A stretch of 64,000 bases of DNA from an uncultured Croceitalea sp. (GTDB lineage Bacteria; Bacteroidota; Bacteroidia; Flavobacteriales; Flavobacteriaceae): NCBI GenBank assembly GCA_947495075.1, contig CANLXH010000001.1:496001-560000 (forward strand). The letters are read 5' to 3'. The translations under genes and the position numbers were made by a program. Position 1 is the first letter of the stretch, and every line of letters begins with the position of its first letter. Shown in pieces: positions 1-8,887 of this stretch. The notes under the pieces were generated by a model that saw only the letters and a program-made list of their open reading frames with translations, did not search any database and had not been told where the DNA came from.

Positions 1-246
1 TCTATTCTCTTTGCTATAAACTATTGCTATATCACACCATAAATCTGCGCCTTGGTGCTCAAATTGGACTTGCCGTTCATCATCACGATTAAAGATAATT
101 GCTCCAGGAAATTTTTCTTCGTCTTTAGTTGAATTAGCTCCGTAGACAAGATTTATTTGTCTGCCTTCAGGTTTTTTCTCTTCCTGAGCCATCAAAATAG
201 AGGTGATAAATAAAAAATTGAAAAAGAGTAATTTCTTCAAATCCAT
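1..246 (-). CDS. OstA-like (LptA-related) protein, N-terminal part only
   Basis: The reading frame starts with ATG at 246 and is open to the left edge, so only about 82 N-terminal residues are visible. Residues 1-20 form a signal peptide ending in the cleavage-like site LMAQE. The mature part (INLVYGANSTKDEEKFPGA, then QVQFEHQGADLWCD) matches the start of the OstA-like proteins found beside purA in Flavobacteriaceae. Those proteins belong to the LptA/OstA beta-jellyroll group that handles lipopolysaccharide in the periplasm. A Bacteroidota -7 element (TACTTTTG on the minus strand) lies about 12 bases upstream of the ATG. Function is inferred from family and neighbour; the C-terminal part is not visible. 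Confidence 0.75.
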   Translation of the reverse strand, partial: MDLKKLLFFNFLFITSILMAQEEKKPEGRQINLVYGANSTKDEEKFPGAIIFNRDDERQVQFEHQGADLWCDIAIVYSKENR

Positions 247-257
247 AAGAATTTAGC

Positions 258-265
258 CAAAAGTA
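258..265 (-). promoter_or_regulatory. Bacteroidota -7 promoter element for the OstA-like gene
   Basis: On the minus strand the sequence reads TACTTTTG, an exact fit to the Bacteroidota consensus TAnnTTTG. It sits 12 bases before the ATG at 246. No clear -33 TTG box was confirmed, so this is a motif call only. Confidence 0.45.
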
Positions 266-313
266 GGATTTTTGGAGAAAGTAGTACTTAGATTTAGAAA
301 GGTTTAGGAAAAC

Positions 314-1582
314 CTACCTGTGAATCGTTTGTGTCCTATCTGGTCCTACAGAAACAATTTTTATTGGAATGTTTAGTTCTTTCTCCAAAAATTCAATGTA
401 TTCATTAAGTTCTTTAGGAAATTCAGACACATTTCTCATTTTGGTTAAATCTTCTTTCCAACCTTTAAATTCTGAATAAATTGGAGTAACGTTTTCCTCT
501 TCAATATTAAAGGGTAGATGGGTAATGGTTTCTCCTTTGTATTTATAAGCTGTACAGACTTTTAAAGTTTTAAAACCCGAAAGTACATCGCCTTTCATCA
601 TACTCAATTGCGTAACACCATTTACTTGACAAGCATACTTTAATGCAACTAAGTCTAGCCATCCACAACGTCTAGGTCGACCAGTAACCGCTCCAAATTC
701 ATGACCTATGCGTGCCATTTCTGAACCTGTATCATCAAACAATTCTGTAGGGAATGGTCCAGAACCTACCCTTGTAGTATATGCTTTAAATATGCCAAAT
801 ACTTCGCCAATTTTATTTGGAGCAATACCTAAACCAGTACAAGCGCCAGAAGCGGTAGTGTTTGATGATGTCACGTATGGGTAGGTACCAAAATCGATAT
901 CTAGTAAAGAACCTTGAGCGCCTTCTGCAAGAATTGTTTTTTCATCTGTAAGCGCTTGATTTAAATACTCTTCACTATCGATAAATTGTAATTCTTTTAA
1001 CTGCTCAACAGCAGAAAAGAATTCTTCTTCCATTTCTTTAAGATTATATTGGATATCTACATTATAGAACCCAATCATGGCTTCATGCTTGTTAGCTAAA
1101 GCTCTGTATTTTTCTTTCCAATTAGGTAATTCTAAATCTCCAATTCTAATACCATTACGTCCAGTTTTGTCCATATATGTTGGACCAATACCTTTTAAAG
1201 TAGAACCAATTTTCGCTTTCCCTTTAGACGTTTCTGAGGCCGCATCTAACAAACGATGTGTAGGAAGAATAACATGAGCTTTTCTTGAAATAATCAATTT
1301 AGATTTGTAATCCAGATTAAACTGATCTAAACCATCTAATTCTTGCACAAAAACAACGGGATCTATAACAACACCATTGCCAATAACGTTTGTAGAATCT
1401 TCATGAAAAATACCAGAAGGAATTGTTCTTAAAACGTGCTTTATACCATCGAATTCCAATGTATGACCTGCATTTGGACCACCCTGAAAACGAGCTATGA
1501 TATTGTAATTTTTTGTTAGTACATCAACAATTTTTCCTTTTCCTTCGTCTCCCCATTGGAGTCCAAGCAATAAATCTACCAT
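314..1582 (-). CDS. purA: Adenylosuccinate synthetase
   Basis: PurA makes adenylosuccinate from IMP, aspartate and GTP, the first committed step from IMP to AMP, in the cytoplasm. The 422-residue length is normal for bacterial PurA. The N-terminal P-loop signature GDEGKGK is at residues 11-17, the conserved NAGHT follows near residue 38, and the TTRVGSGPFPTE signature and the GRPRRCGWLD segment are both present. The gene lies 12 bases downstream of the Fur-family regulator stop and is read in the same direction, so the two are probably co-transcribed. No damage is seen. Confidence 0.97.
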   Translation of the reverse strand: MVDLLLGLQWGDEGKGKIVDVLTKNYNIIARFQGGPNAGHTLEFDGIKHVLRTIPSGIFHEDSTNVIGNGVVIDPVVFVQELDGLDQFNLDYKSKLIISRKAHVILPTHRLLDAASETSKGKAKIGSTLKGIGPTYMDKTGRNGIRIGDLELPNWKEKYRALANKHEAMIGFYNVDIQYNLKEMEEEFFSAVEQLKELQFIDSEEYLNQALTDEKTILAEGAQGSLLDIDFGTYPYVTSSNTTASGACTGLGIAPNKIGEVFGIFKAYTTRVGSGPFPTELFDDTGSEMARIGHEFGAVTGRPRRCGWLDLVALKYACQVNGVTQLSMMKGDVLSGFKTLKVCTAYKYKGETITHLPFNIEEENVTPIYSEFKGWKEDLTKMRNVSEFPKELNEYIEFLEKELNIPIKIVSVGPDRTQTIHR

Positions 1583-1594
1583 GAAGTTTTTTGG

Positions 1595-2050
1595 TTATTC
1601 GGTTAGGTTCTCTTCTTTGTTTCTGGTTCCGTAGAAATATAATGAATGGGTATTGATTTTAATATCAAAAACCTCTTCTATAGTTTTTTTAATAGATTGA
1701 ATTCGAGGATCACAAAACTCAACCACTTCACCTGTATCGGTTAAAATTACATGATCATGCTGTCTATCAAAATAAGACTTTTCGTATTGCGCTTGATTTT
1801 TGCCAAATTGATGCTTTCTCACCAATTTACAATCTAATAATAGCTCTATTGTATTGTATAAAGTAGCTCTACTAACACGATAGTTTTTCGTCTTCATTTT
1901 AATGTATAAAGACTCTACATCAAAATGGTCATCACTTTCATAAATCTCTTGTAAAATTGCGTATCGCTCTGGGGTTTTTCTGTGCCCATTTTCCTCTAGA
2001 AACGTAGTAAATACGTTTTTTACGATTTCTTGATTTTTAGTGTTTTCCAT
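1595..2050 (-). CDS. Fur-family transcriptional regulator
   Basis: A 151-residue protein with the Fur layout. The winged-helix DNA-binding half has the recognition helix [13 protein letters not shown] near residues 59-71. The dimerisation/metal half has HDH at 98-100 and EF near 111. The two cysteines of the usual CxxC structural zinc site after the HDH are replaced (ILTDTG), and no C-terminal CxxC exists, so zinc-site 1 is missing. Which member it is (Fur, PerR or Zur) cannot be told. It is upstream of purA with a 12-base gap. A good -7 promoter element lies 24 bases before its ATG. It probably controls metal or oxidative-stress genes elsewhere; this is inferred from the family. Confidence 0.9.
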   Translation of the reverse strand: MENTKNQEIVKNVFTTFLEENGHRKTPERYAILQEIYESDDHFDVESLYIKMKTKNYRVSRATLYNTIELLLDCKLVRKHQFGKNQAQYEKSYFDRQHDHVILTDTGEVVEFCDPRIQSIKKTIEEVFDIKINTHSLYFYGTRNKEENLTE

Positions 2051-2073
2051 GGCGATATCCCTATACTATTTTG

Positions 2074-2081
2074 CAAATGTA
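2074..2081 (-). promoter_or_regulatory. -7 promoter element for the fur-like/purA pair
   Basis: The minus strand reads TACATTTG, matching TAnnTTTG, 24 bases before the start codon at 2050. It lies in the 41-base gap between the relA/spoT stop and the Fur-family start. A -33 TTG at normal spacing was not found. Confidence 0.45.
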
Positions 2082-2091
2082 CAGTTAAAAA

Positions 2092-4296
2092 TTAAATCCT
2101 ACTCACTTTGTCAATACCTTCAATTTGCTTTAGGTTATCCACTAATTTTTTGAGAATAGTTTTGTTTTTTACAACTACAGTAATCTTACCAGAAAATGTG
2201 CCACCATCAGTACTAAAGTTTAGATTTCGCATGTTAACATGCATATTATCTGAAATGATATTTGTGATTTCATTTACCAAACCTAAATTATCAATCCCAG
2301 TAAGTGATATGTCTGCAGAAAAGTCTTCTTGGGTAGAGTCTATCCATTTCGCAGAAATAATGCGATAAGCGTAATTAGATTGTAGTGAAATAGCATTAGG
2401 GCAATTCTTTGAATGTACCTTTATACCATCTGTTACACTAACAAAACCAAATACTTCGTCACCAGGGATTGGATTACAACATTTAGATAGTTTATATTCT
2501 AGCTTTTCCTCTTCGCTACCAAAAACAAGCATGTCATACTTGGAAGTAATCTCATCTTTGTTAATATCATCTGGTACTGGTGTTTTTCTAATCTTATTCT
2601 TAAAGAAATTGATAAAAGCATTGTTATATGAAGAAGCAAAATCTTTAATTTTTTGATTGTCGATAGCTCCATTACCAATTCTAAAAAATAAATCTAGACT
2701 GGTCTTTAATTTAAAATAGATGACCATCTTATTAATAACATCTTCACTAAGCGTAATTTTCTGAGATTTTAGCTTTCTTCTCAGAATTTCTTTTCCTTCA
2801 TCCGCAACTTCTTTTTTCTCTTCACGAAGTGATGATTTTATCTTAGCTCTTGCTCTAGCGGTATGCGCATAGTCTAGCCAGTTTTGGTTAGGTTTTGCGA
2901 TTTCTGAAGTAATAATTTCTACTTGGTCACCACTATGTAATACTGTATTTAGAGGTACTAATTTTCCATTTACTTTAGCACCACGAGTTTTCATACCAAT
3001 TTCTGTATGAATATGGAATGCAAAATCTAGGGGAGAAGCACCTTTAGGTAGGGATTTTAGTTCTCCTTTGGGGGTGAAAACAAATATTTCTTTAGAGTAT
3101 AAATTGAGTTTAAATTCTTCAACGAAATCTACAGCACTTACATTGGCATTTTCTAATGCTTCTTGCAAACGGTTGAGCCAAACCTCTATACCTTGCTCTT
3201 TTTGGTCGCCGTGTTTGTATTTAAAGTGAGCGGCATAGCCTTTCTCAGCAATTTCATGCATACGCTCACTGCGTATTTGTACTTCTACCCATTTGCCTTC
3301 TGGTCCCATAACTGTAATATGGAGGGCTTCATATCCAGTAGATTTAGGTGATGTAATCCAATCTCTTAAACGAACAGGATTTGGAGTAAAGTGATCGGTT
3401 ACAATGGAGTAAATTTTCCATGCCAAAAACTTTTCGTTCTTACGGTCAGATTTGTATATAATCCGAATCGCAAATTTGTCATAAATCTCGTCAAAAGCTA
3501 CATTCTGTGCCAGCATCTTTCTTCTGATAGAGAAGATAGATTTCATCCGACCTTTTATATTATAATTTAAACCTTCAGCATCTAAAGAATCACGAATAAC
3601 TTTGGTGAAAGCATTAATATATTCTTTTTGTTCATCCCCTGTATCATCAATCTTATCACGGATATCATTATAAACTTCAGGCTCCGTATACTTTAAACTA
3701 AGGTCTTCCAGTTTGGTTTTAATATTATAAAGCCCTATTCTATGTGCCAATGGGGCATAGATATATAGCGTTTCTGATGCTATTTTAACCTGTTTATGTT
3801 CAGGCATAGCATCCATAGTAAGCATATTGTGGTACCTGTCAGCAATTTTGATAATGATAACACGAACATCGTCATGTAGCGTAAGAAGCATTTTTCTAAA
3901 GTTCTCCGCTTGCTGACTAATATTTTTATCTTTCTTTAGATGGGCAATCTTGGTAAGTCCGTCTACAATACGAGCAACTGTTTCTCCAAACATTCGCTCA
4001 ATGTCATCTAAAGTATATGGGGTGTCTTCAACAACATCATGGAGAAGGGCAGAGGCAATTGAAACAGCATCGAGACCAATTTCAGATGCTACAATTTTTG
4101 CGACTGCTATTGGATGAAAAATATACGCTTCACCAGACTTGCGACGCTGTTCTTTATGTGCATCAACAGCTACATCAAAAGCAGAGCGTATCAGTTTTTT
4201 ATCCTCAGCGGAAAGCGTCTGATAACTTATGCGAAGCAACTCTTTATATTGCTTGGCAATTTGCTTGTTTTCTTTTTCTATTGCTTCTACTGTCAT
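2092..4296 (-). CDS. Bifunctional (p)ppGpp synthase/hydrolase (RelA/SpoT homologue)
   Basis: A long RSH enzyme of 734 residues that makes and degrades the alarmone (p)ppGpp. The N-terminal HD hydrolase domain carries HDVVED at 86-91, so the hydrolase centre looks intact. The synthetase domain follows (about 240-350) with GYEALHITV. A TGS domain comes near 390-450 and a C-terminal ACT domain closes the protein (about 655-734). A cysteine/histidine segment (KCCNPIPGDEVFG, then HSKNCPN) marks the zinc-finger-like region before the ACT domain. The ATG at 4296 is preceded by AAGGAG at good spacing, which is unusual in this phylum and supports this start. The 207-base gap upstream holds no gene I can support. 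Confidence 0.95.
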   Translation of the reverse strand: MTVEAIEKENKQIAKQYKELLRISYQTLSAEDKKLIRSAFDVAVDAHKEQRRKSGEAYIFHPIAVAKIVASEIGLDAVSIASALLHDVVEDTPYTLDDIERMFGETVARIVDGLTKIAHLKKDKNISQQAENFRKMLLTLHDDVRVIIIKIADRYHNMLTMDAMPEHKQVKIASETLYIYAPLAHRIGLYNIKTKLEDLSLKYTEPEVYNDIRDKIDDTGDEQKEYINAFTKVIRDSLDAEGLNYNIKGRMKSIFSIRRKMLAQNVAFDEIYDKFAIRIIYKSDRKNEKFLAWKIYSIVTDHFTPNPVRLRDWITSPKSTGYEALHITVMGPEGKWVEVQIRSERMHEIAEKGYAAHFKYKHGDQKEQGIEVWLNRLQEALENANVSAVDFVEEFKLNLYSKEIFVFTPKGELKSLPKGASPLDFAFHIHTEIGMKTRGAKVNGKLVPLNTVLHSGDQVEIITSEIAKPNQNWLDYAHTARARAKIKSSLREEKKEVADEGKEILRRKLKSQKITLSEDVINKMVIYFKLKTSLDLFFRIGNGAIDNQKIKDFASSYNNAFINFFKNKIRKTPVPDDINKDEITSKYDMLVFGSEEEKLEYKLSKCCNPIPGDEVFGFVSVTDGIKVHSKNCPNAISLQSNYAYRIISAKWIDSTQEDFSADISLTGIDNLGLVNEITNIISDNMHVNMRNLNFSTDGGTFSGKITVVVKNKTILKKLVDNLKQIEGIDKVSRI

Positions 4297-4503
4297 TTAA
4301 GAACTCCTTTATCCTTTCTCAATAGGCTAAAAAATTGCTCTATTGTACTCGTTCTTCGCCTTTTTTCATTTTTGTATCCCAGCTATGCCACTTAAAAAAG
4401 TCTTTAGCTGGTATCCAACATATCTAATTTTCACTTCAATTAAAAAAGCTTAAACGAGTTCTATATTAAAATTACCATAAACTTTATAGGTAAACAACAA
4501 AAA

Positions 4504-5736
4504 TTATGCCGTTAGATTACGAATACGCTGAATTAAAGGTGGATGGGAATAGTGCATAAAAACATATGCGGGGTGCGGTGTTAAATTGCTTAAGCTATTT
4601 TTAGACAGTTTTTTTAATGAGGTGATTAATGGTGGCGCAGCAAAGGTTTCTTTTGCATAGTCATCTGCCTGAAATTCAAATTTTCTGGATAGGAAGTTCA
4701 TAGCCAAACCGGTTATGGTAGAGATTGGACTATATAGCAAGACAAAACCTACTAAAGCCGCATGAAAACTTGGCTTTGTTACCCCTATCGCCAATGAAAG
4801 TTCAGGATTATTAATAAAGAGCGATAGTATAAACAGCGTAAGCCCCATAAGGCTGATTGTGGTAAAAAGATTAAAAATGATATGCTTTCGTTTATAATGA
4901 CCAACTTCGTGTGCTAGTACAGCAACAATTTCCTCTTCTTCTAAATCATTAATCAGCGTATCAAATAAAGTCACACGTTTTTGTTTGCCAAAACCAGAGA
5001 AATAAGCGTTCGCTTTTGTAGAACGCTTAGAGCCGTCTATCACAAAAATATTATCTAACTCAAAACCTACTTTTTTAGCATAGGACTCAATAGCACTTTT
5101 TAAGGTTCCTGCTTCTAAAGGGGTTTGTTTATTAAAAAGTGGAACAATGAGTTTACTATAAAATAGATTGATGAACAGTATTAAAACCCCAAAAAGCCCC
5201 CATGCATACAACCAAAAATTGTTACCTGTCCATTGCAAGAAAAGAATAACCAAAGCTAAAAGACCACCGCCTAAAACTGCTGTCATTAGCATTCCTTTTA
5301 TTAAATCGATGAAGAATAATTTTTTGGTTGTTTTATTAAACCCAAATTTTTCTTCTATGATAAAAGTTTGGTAATATGAGAATGGGATTGAGATAATACT
5401 ACTTCCTAAGACTATAATTCCAAAGAAAGCTAGAGCCATAAGAATTGGATTGCTAGTAAAACCTCTTACTATACCATCTACCCATTCAAAACCACCGAAT
5501 ATCAGGAATGAAAGAGTTAAAATAATTGAAAAGGCATCGTTTGCTAAACCAAAGCGATAGTTGGTCTTTTTATAGGCTTGTGATTTTTGATACTCGGATT
5601 CGTCAAAAATGTCATTTAACTCTTCAGGGATTGCTTCGCGGTATTTTTTAGCATTCAAATAATCTAAAAAAGTATCTATAAGATACTGTGTTATTAAAAT
5701 TCCAATAATGAGGGTAAAGAGTAATTTACTATCCAT
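4504..5736 (-). CDS. M48 family metallopeptidase (CAAX prenyl protease / Ste24 type)
   Basis: A 410-residue membrane zinc protease. There is a transmembrane segment at 4-25 and several more between about 65 and 200. The zinc site HEVGH lies near residue 277, and the third-ligand region FEFQADDYA comes about 80 residues later, as in Ste24/HtpX-like enzymes. The N-terminal region fits the peptidase M48 N-terminal domain (the YRFGLANDAFS and FYQTF-like segments). Family members cleave membrane or lipidated proteins; the substrate here is unknown. The stop of the upstream methyltransferase gene is only 6 bases away, so the two genes are probably one transcript. Confidence 0.92.
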   Translation of the reverse strand: MDSKLLFTLIIGILITQYLIDTFLDYLNAKKYREAIPEELNDIFDESEYQKSQAYKKTNYRFGLANDAFSIILTLSFLIFGGFEWVDGIVRGFTSNPILMALAFFGIIVLGSSIISIPFSYYQTFIIEEKFGFNKTTKKLFFIDLIKGMLMTAVLGGGLLALVILFLQWTGNNFWLYAWGLFGVLILFINLFYSKLIVPLFNKQTPLEAGTLKSAIESYAKKVGFELDNIFVIDGSKRSTKANAYFSGFGKQKRVTLFDTLINDLEEEEIVAVLAHEVGHYKRKHIIFNLFTTISLMGLTLFILSLFINNPELSLAIGVTKPSFHAALVGFVLLYSPISTITGLAMNFLSRKFEFQADDYAKETFAAPPLITSLKKLSKNSLSNLTPHPAYVFMHYSHPPLIQRIRNLTA

Positions 5737-5742
5737 AGGCTA

Positions 5743-6534
5743 TTAAAATCCGCGTTGGCGTTTGGCTTCAAAGATAAGTATTGCCGCAGAGACGGAAACA
5801 TTCATAGAATCTATTTCACCTTGCATGGGTATAATAATATTTTGCTCGGAATTAGTTAACCAAGTATCTGTTAGTCCTTTAGCTTCCGTACCAACTACAA
5901 TGGCTGTTGGTCTGGTGAAATCTGTTTCAATATATTTCTTTGAAGCTGTTAAAGCAGCGCAATTAATGGCTATTTTTTCTTTTTGCAAAAATGAAATGAT
6001 TTCTTCAGTAGTTCCTGTTGCCACTTGTGTGGTAAATAAACATCCCACGCTTGAGCGAATTATATTAGGGTTATATATATCTGATTTTGGATTTGCAATC
6101 AATACGGCGTCTAAATTTGCGGCATCAGCAGTACGTAGTAAGGCTCCAATGTTTCCGGGCTTTTCTGGAGCTTCGGCGACGAGAATAAGTGGATTTTTTG
6201 TTTTAAAACTCAGTAAGTCTAGATGATGACTTTTAGACTTGGCTATAGCTATAACCCCTTCTGTTGTTTGGCGATAGGCCAATTTTTCATAAACAGCTTT
6301 TGATATTTGGATAGTTTGATAGTTGAATTTTTGGAGGTTTCCAATATTTGAAACTTCGGGACAGTCTAGTAAAGTTTCAATTTCATAACCTCCTTTTTGT
6401 GCCAATTGGATTTCTCTAAGCCCCTCAATGATAAAAAGTCCAGTTTTTTTACGTTCCCTAGATTTTTCTTTGAGCTGCAAAACCTTTTTTACTAGAGGAT
6501 TTTGATGACTTGTGATTATTTTTTGGCTATCCAC
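5743..6534 (-). CDS. TrmH/SpoU-family RNA 2'-O-methyltransferase
   Basis: A 263-residue member of the SPOUT (SpoU) class, which methylates ribose 2'-OH groups in rRNA or tRNA using SAM. The three knot motifs are in order: PGNIGALLRTADA (N and R of motif 1), IVVGTEAKGLTD (motif 2) and IPMQGEIDSMNVSVSAAI (motif 3). The N-terminal substrate-binding part (about 10-100) resembles the L30e-like domain of 23S rRNA methyltransferases. The exact target base is not predictable from the sequence. It is followed closely by the M48 protease gene. Confidence 0.92.
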   Translation of the reverse strand: MDSQKIITSHQNPLVKKVLQLKEKSRERKKTGLFIIEGLREIQLAQKGGYEIETLLDCPEVSNIGNLQKFNYQTIQISKAVYEKLAYRQTTEGVIAIAKSKSHHLDLLSFKTKNPLILVAEAPEKPGNIGALLRTADAANLDAVLIANPKSDIYNPNIIRSSVGCLFTTQVATGTTEEIISFLQKEKIAINCAALTASKKYIETDFTRPTAIVVGTEAKGLTDTWLTNSEQNIIIPMQGEIDSMNVSVSAAILIFEAKRQRGF

Positions 6535-6600
6535 TTGATAAAAATAGCTATTCCTGTAAACTTAATTCTTATTTTTCGACAGATGAGCAAATAAATGACC

Positions 6601-7407
6601 ATGAAAAGACTGTTTTTCCTTGCCCTAATATTGCTGTTTATCGCTTGTAAACAAACAACAAAAGAAACTACAGAAGCTAAAAAAGAAGAGCAGATTAGTG
6701 TTGAAAATGCCAACACTAAGTATCCTGAAGCTTTAAATACGATTTTTGATGCTCATGGAAGTGTCGTTACTTGGAAAAAGCAACGTACGCTTTCTTTTGT
6801 ACTACCAAAACCTGATAACCCAGAAACCCATACGGTTGATTTATGGTTAAGAAACGAAAAAATTGAGACCCCAAGCTATACAATAGGTTTTGATGGAAAA
6901 CCATGGGTAGTTGATATGAATAAGACCTATAAAGGGAACCCAGAGTTTTATCATAATCTTATGTTCTATTTTTATGCTATGCCCTTTGTATTGGCCGATG
7001 ATGGTATTATTTATAGCGAAACCGATGATTTGCTTTTTGAAGGTGTTTCTTACCCAGGAATTAAAATTAGTTACAACGCAGGAGTAGGTACTTCCCCAAA
7101 AGATGATTATTATATTCATTATAATGCTGAAACTCACCAAATGGAATGGTTGGGTTATACTGTTACCTATCGAAGTGGGGAAAAGACGGATAAGGTAAAT
7201 TGGATTCGTTATAACGATTGGAAAGAAATAGAAGATTTAATTTTACCTAATTCTATTTCTTGGTATACTGTTGATGAAGGAGAAATAAAAGAGCTAAGAA
7301 ATCAAGTTGTTTTTGAAGATATTGAAGTTTCCAAAGAGACAAAACCTACAGGTTTTTATGATAAACCAGAAAATGGTGAGTATTGGGTGAAGCCTGAGGA
7401 GGAATAA
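6601..7407 (+). CDS. DUF6503-type lipoprotein
   Basis: About 268 residues. The N-terminus is a lipoprotein signal with basic residues, a hydrophobic core and the lipobox LLFIAC at residues 13-18. I chose the second ATG (6601, MKRLFF) because it gives a standard signal sequence; the ATG at 6595 would add only two residues. The mature part is rich in aromatic residues (TYKGNPEFYHNLMFYFYAMPFVLAD) and looks like the DUF6503 family of Bacteroidota envelope proteins, whose role is unknown. It is transcribed divergently from the methyltransferase gene. No partner genes suggest a function. Confidence 0.75.
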   Translation: MKRLFFLALILLFIACKQTTKETTEAKKEEQISVENANTKYPEALNTIFDAHGSVVTWKKQRTLSFVLPKPDNPETHTVDLWLRNEKIETPSYTIGFDGKPWVVDMNKTYKGNPEFYHNLMFYFYAMPFVLADDGIIYSETDDLLFEGVSYPGIKISYNAGVGTSPKDDYYIHYNAETHQMEWLGYTVTYRSGEKTDKVNWIRYNDWKEIEDLILPNSISWYTVDEGEIKELRNQVVFEDIEVSKETKPTGFYDKPENGEYWVKPEEE

Positions 7408-7438
7408 TTACGACGTTAAATAATAACAGTCAAGACAC

Positions 7439-8002
7439 TCACTTTTTCGGCCATATTTTCTCAAACCATTCGCAAACCACAAGCATTTTCTCAGATGGTT
7501 TTTGTTCGCTTTCTTCCATGGAGCTAACAAAAAAGTCCCAATGAGCTTTTTTCCATTTTTCAAGTGGTTCAAACTCAATTCCCATATCTAATTTCGCATA
7601 CTCTTTTGCTACTTGGTTAAATGGGATTGTGTCGACCTTTTGGACCTCTATAATAGCTTTTGCTTTTCCATCAAAGTCCGTTATAATATGTTTTGTGCCA
7701 ATACTCGGTAAATCGGCATTTGCTTCTTTATACCAGCTGTAAAGCCCAGAACTTGCTTTCTTTTTTCCATTAACTACCAATTCCGCTAAACGATTAGCAT
7801 CTTTTTCGTTATCATGAAAATACCATGATTCTGGCATTTCACTGTTCTTAAGTTTAGGGTTTGATTCTCCGTAACCATTCCACATTTCATAAACACTTTT
7901 GTCGATTCCGTTTGCATTTGCTGATTCTGACTTGGTTTCGTTTTTGCAACCAATTAATATTAAAAGTAAAATGAATTGTATGTATTTTATGGTTTTCGGT
8001 AT
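7439..8002 (-). CDS. ASCH-domain lipoprotein with no standard start codon
   Basis: The first ATG in this frame is at 7885 and would give a 148-residue ASCH protein (YqfB/ASCH beta-barrel fold; this domain is usually linked to RNA binding). The frame, however, stays open upstream to a stop at 8003-8005. The extra 39 codons encode a classical lipoprotein signal: PKTIKYIQFILLLILIGC followed by a hydrophilic linker KNETKSESANANG. No ATG, GTG or TTG lies in that extension; only ATA and ATT are available. Either a rare start is used, or the start codon was lost and the gene now begins at 7885 or is decaying. The coordinates give the full open frame. Function unknown. Confidence 0.6.
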   Translation of the reverse strand: MPKTIKYIQFILLLILIGCKNETKSESANANGIDKSVYEMWNGYGESNPKLKNSEMPESWYFHDNEKDANRLAELVVNGKKKASSGLYSWYKEANADLPSIGTKHIITDFDGKAKAIIEVQKVDTIPFNQVAKEYAKLDMGIEFEPLEKWKKAHWDFFVSSMEESEQKPSEKMLVVCEWFEKIWPKK

Positions 8003-8071
8003 TTATTCAAATGATATCTGCTTTTGATTATTAATTTTTTATAATAAAAAGCAAATAAATTGAAGTCATTT

Positions 8072-8797
8072 TTAAGCTCCATTTTTTATTATTCTTTTTA
8101 ATTGATTTATATCTATTGAGCTCAATTCGCGATGAAGCATTCTATGACAATTAGCACAGACCAAAGCCAAATCATTTGTTGTTATCAAGGATTTCCCTTC
8201 TATTTCGGACAATGGTATTTTATGATGACATTCCATAAATCCTTTTCCAAGGTTCCCGTATATTTCATAGAAGTCAAACCCACAAATTTCACAATCTAAT
8301 TTTCCATGCTTTTTTAAATAACTTTCTTTTTTCTTTCTGTTTAGTTTTGGATTTCGTTCTCTATGCTTGTGTAACTTGTAAATTACTTTTCCTTCCTTTA
8401 CTTTCAATTGTTCATCATCATCTTCAATTCGATATAGATTTCTGGTTAATTCTAAATCAAAAACTGTCTTCCTTATCTGTTCTGCAATTCGTTTGAGTTT
8501 GTCAATATTATCTTTAAACTCAAAGAAAACCTCCCGGTCTAATTTGCTATATCTATTCATTCCCTTACCATCATATTCAGGGTCAATAGCTTTGAAGTTG
8601 TTCAACTTCATAGATACTCCATTTGGATTTCTAAATTTTAAATTATCTATTCTCTCTTTATGTATTGGAAGTTTATTTAATATTTCAGAAATCACAATGA
8701 CCTTAGGATTTTTGCTGTCCATTTCTCTTGCCTCAATCGAGTGATAAAGGTCGAGAGCAAGTATCACTTCATCTCGATGCCATTTTGGTGGTTTCAT
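8072..8797 (-). CDS. HNH endonuclease (McrA-like)
   Basis: A 241-residue protein with a C-terminal HNH nuclease domain. The zinc-binding CEIC pair is near residue 166, then ECHHKIPLSEI, then CANCHRMLHRE near 218-228. The N-terminal 110 residues (start MKPPKWHRDEVILALDLY, then FRNPNGVSMKL) resemble the DNA-reading part of the McrA-like HNH proteins annotated as 5-methylcytosine-specific restriction enzyme A. A type IV restriction role is plausible but not shown here: no methyltransferase is nearby. It lies next to the ASCH lipoprotein in a short accessory patch between core genes. Confidence 0.8.
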   Translation of the reverse strand: MKPPKWHRDEVILALDLYHSIEAREMDSKNPKVIVISEILNKLPIHKERIDNLKFRNPNGVSMKLNNFKAIDPEYDGKGMNRYSKLDREVFFEFKDNIDKLKRIAEQIRKTVFDLELTRNLYRIEDDDEQLKVKEGKVIYKLHKHRERNPKLNRKKKESYLKKHGKLDCEICGFDFYEIYGNLGKGFMECHHKIPLSEIEGKSLITTNDLALVCANCHRMLHRELSSIDINQLKRIIKNGA

Positions 8798-8887
8798 AGT
8801 CAGTTTAAGCGGGGATTGGCGCAGTTATATAGATTTAGATACATCTATGAATTCACTTTAAATTGTTAAACAATGGAAAGTCAAAGT

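Noticed and set aside
300..316. Hairpin AGGTTT/AAACCT at the purA stop as terminator
   Set aside because: The stem is only 6 bp, overlaps the stop codon and lacks a proper T-run.
1077..1277. Plus-strand reading frame inside purA
   Set aside because: It is a shadow of the purA coding strand with no family features; the same applies to the many other opposite-strand frames inside long genes.
4297..4503. Possible small gene upstream of relA/spoT
   Set aside because: Only short frames antisense to the leader were seen; the 207-base gap shows AT-rich sequence and a weak CCAGCT/AGCTGG hairpin but nothing I can support.
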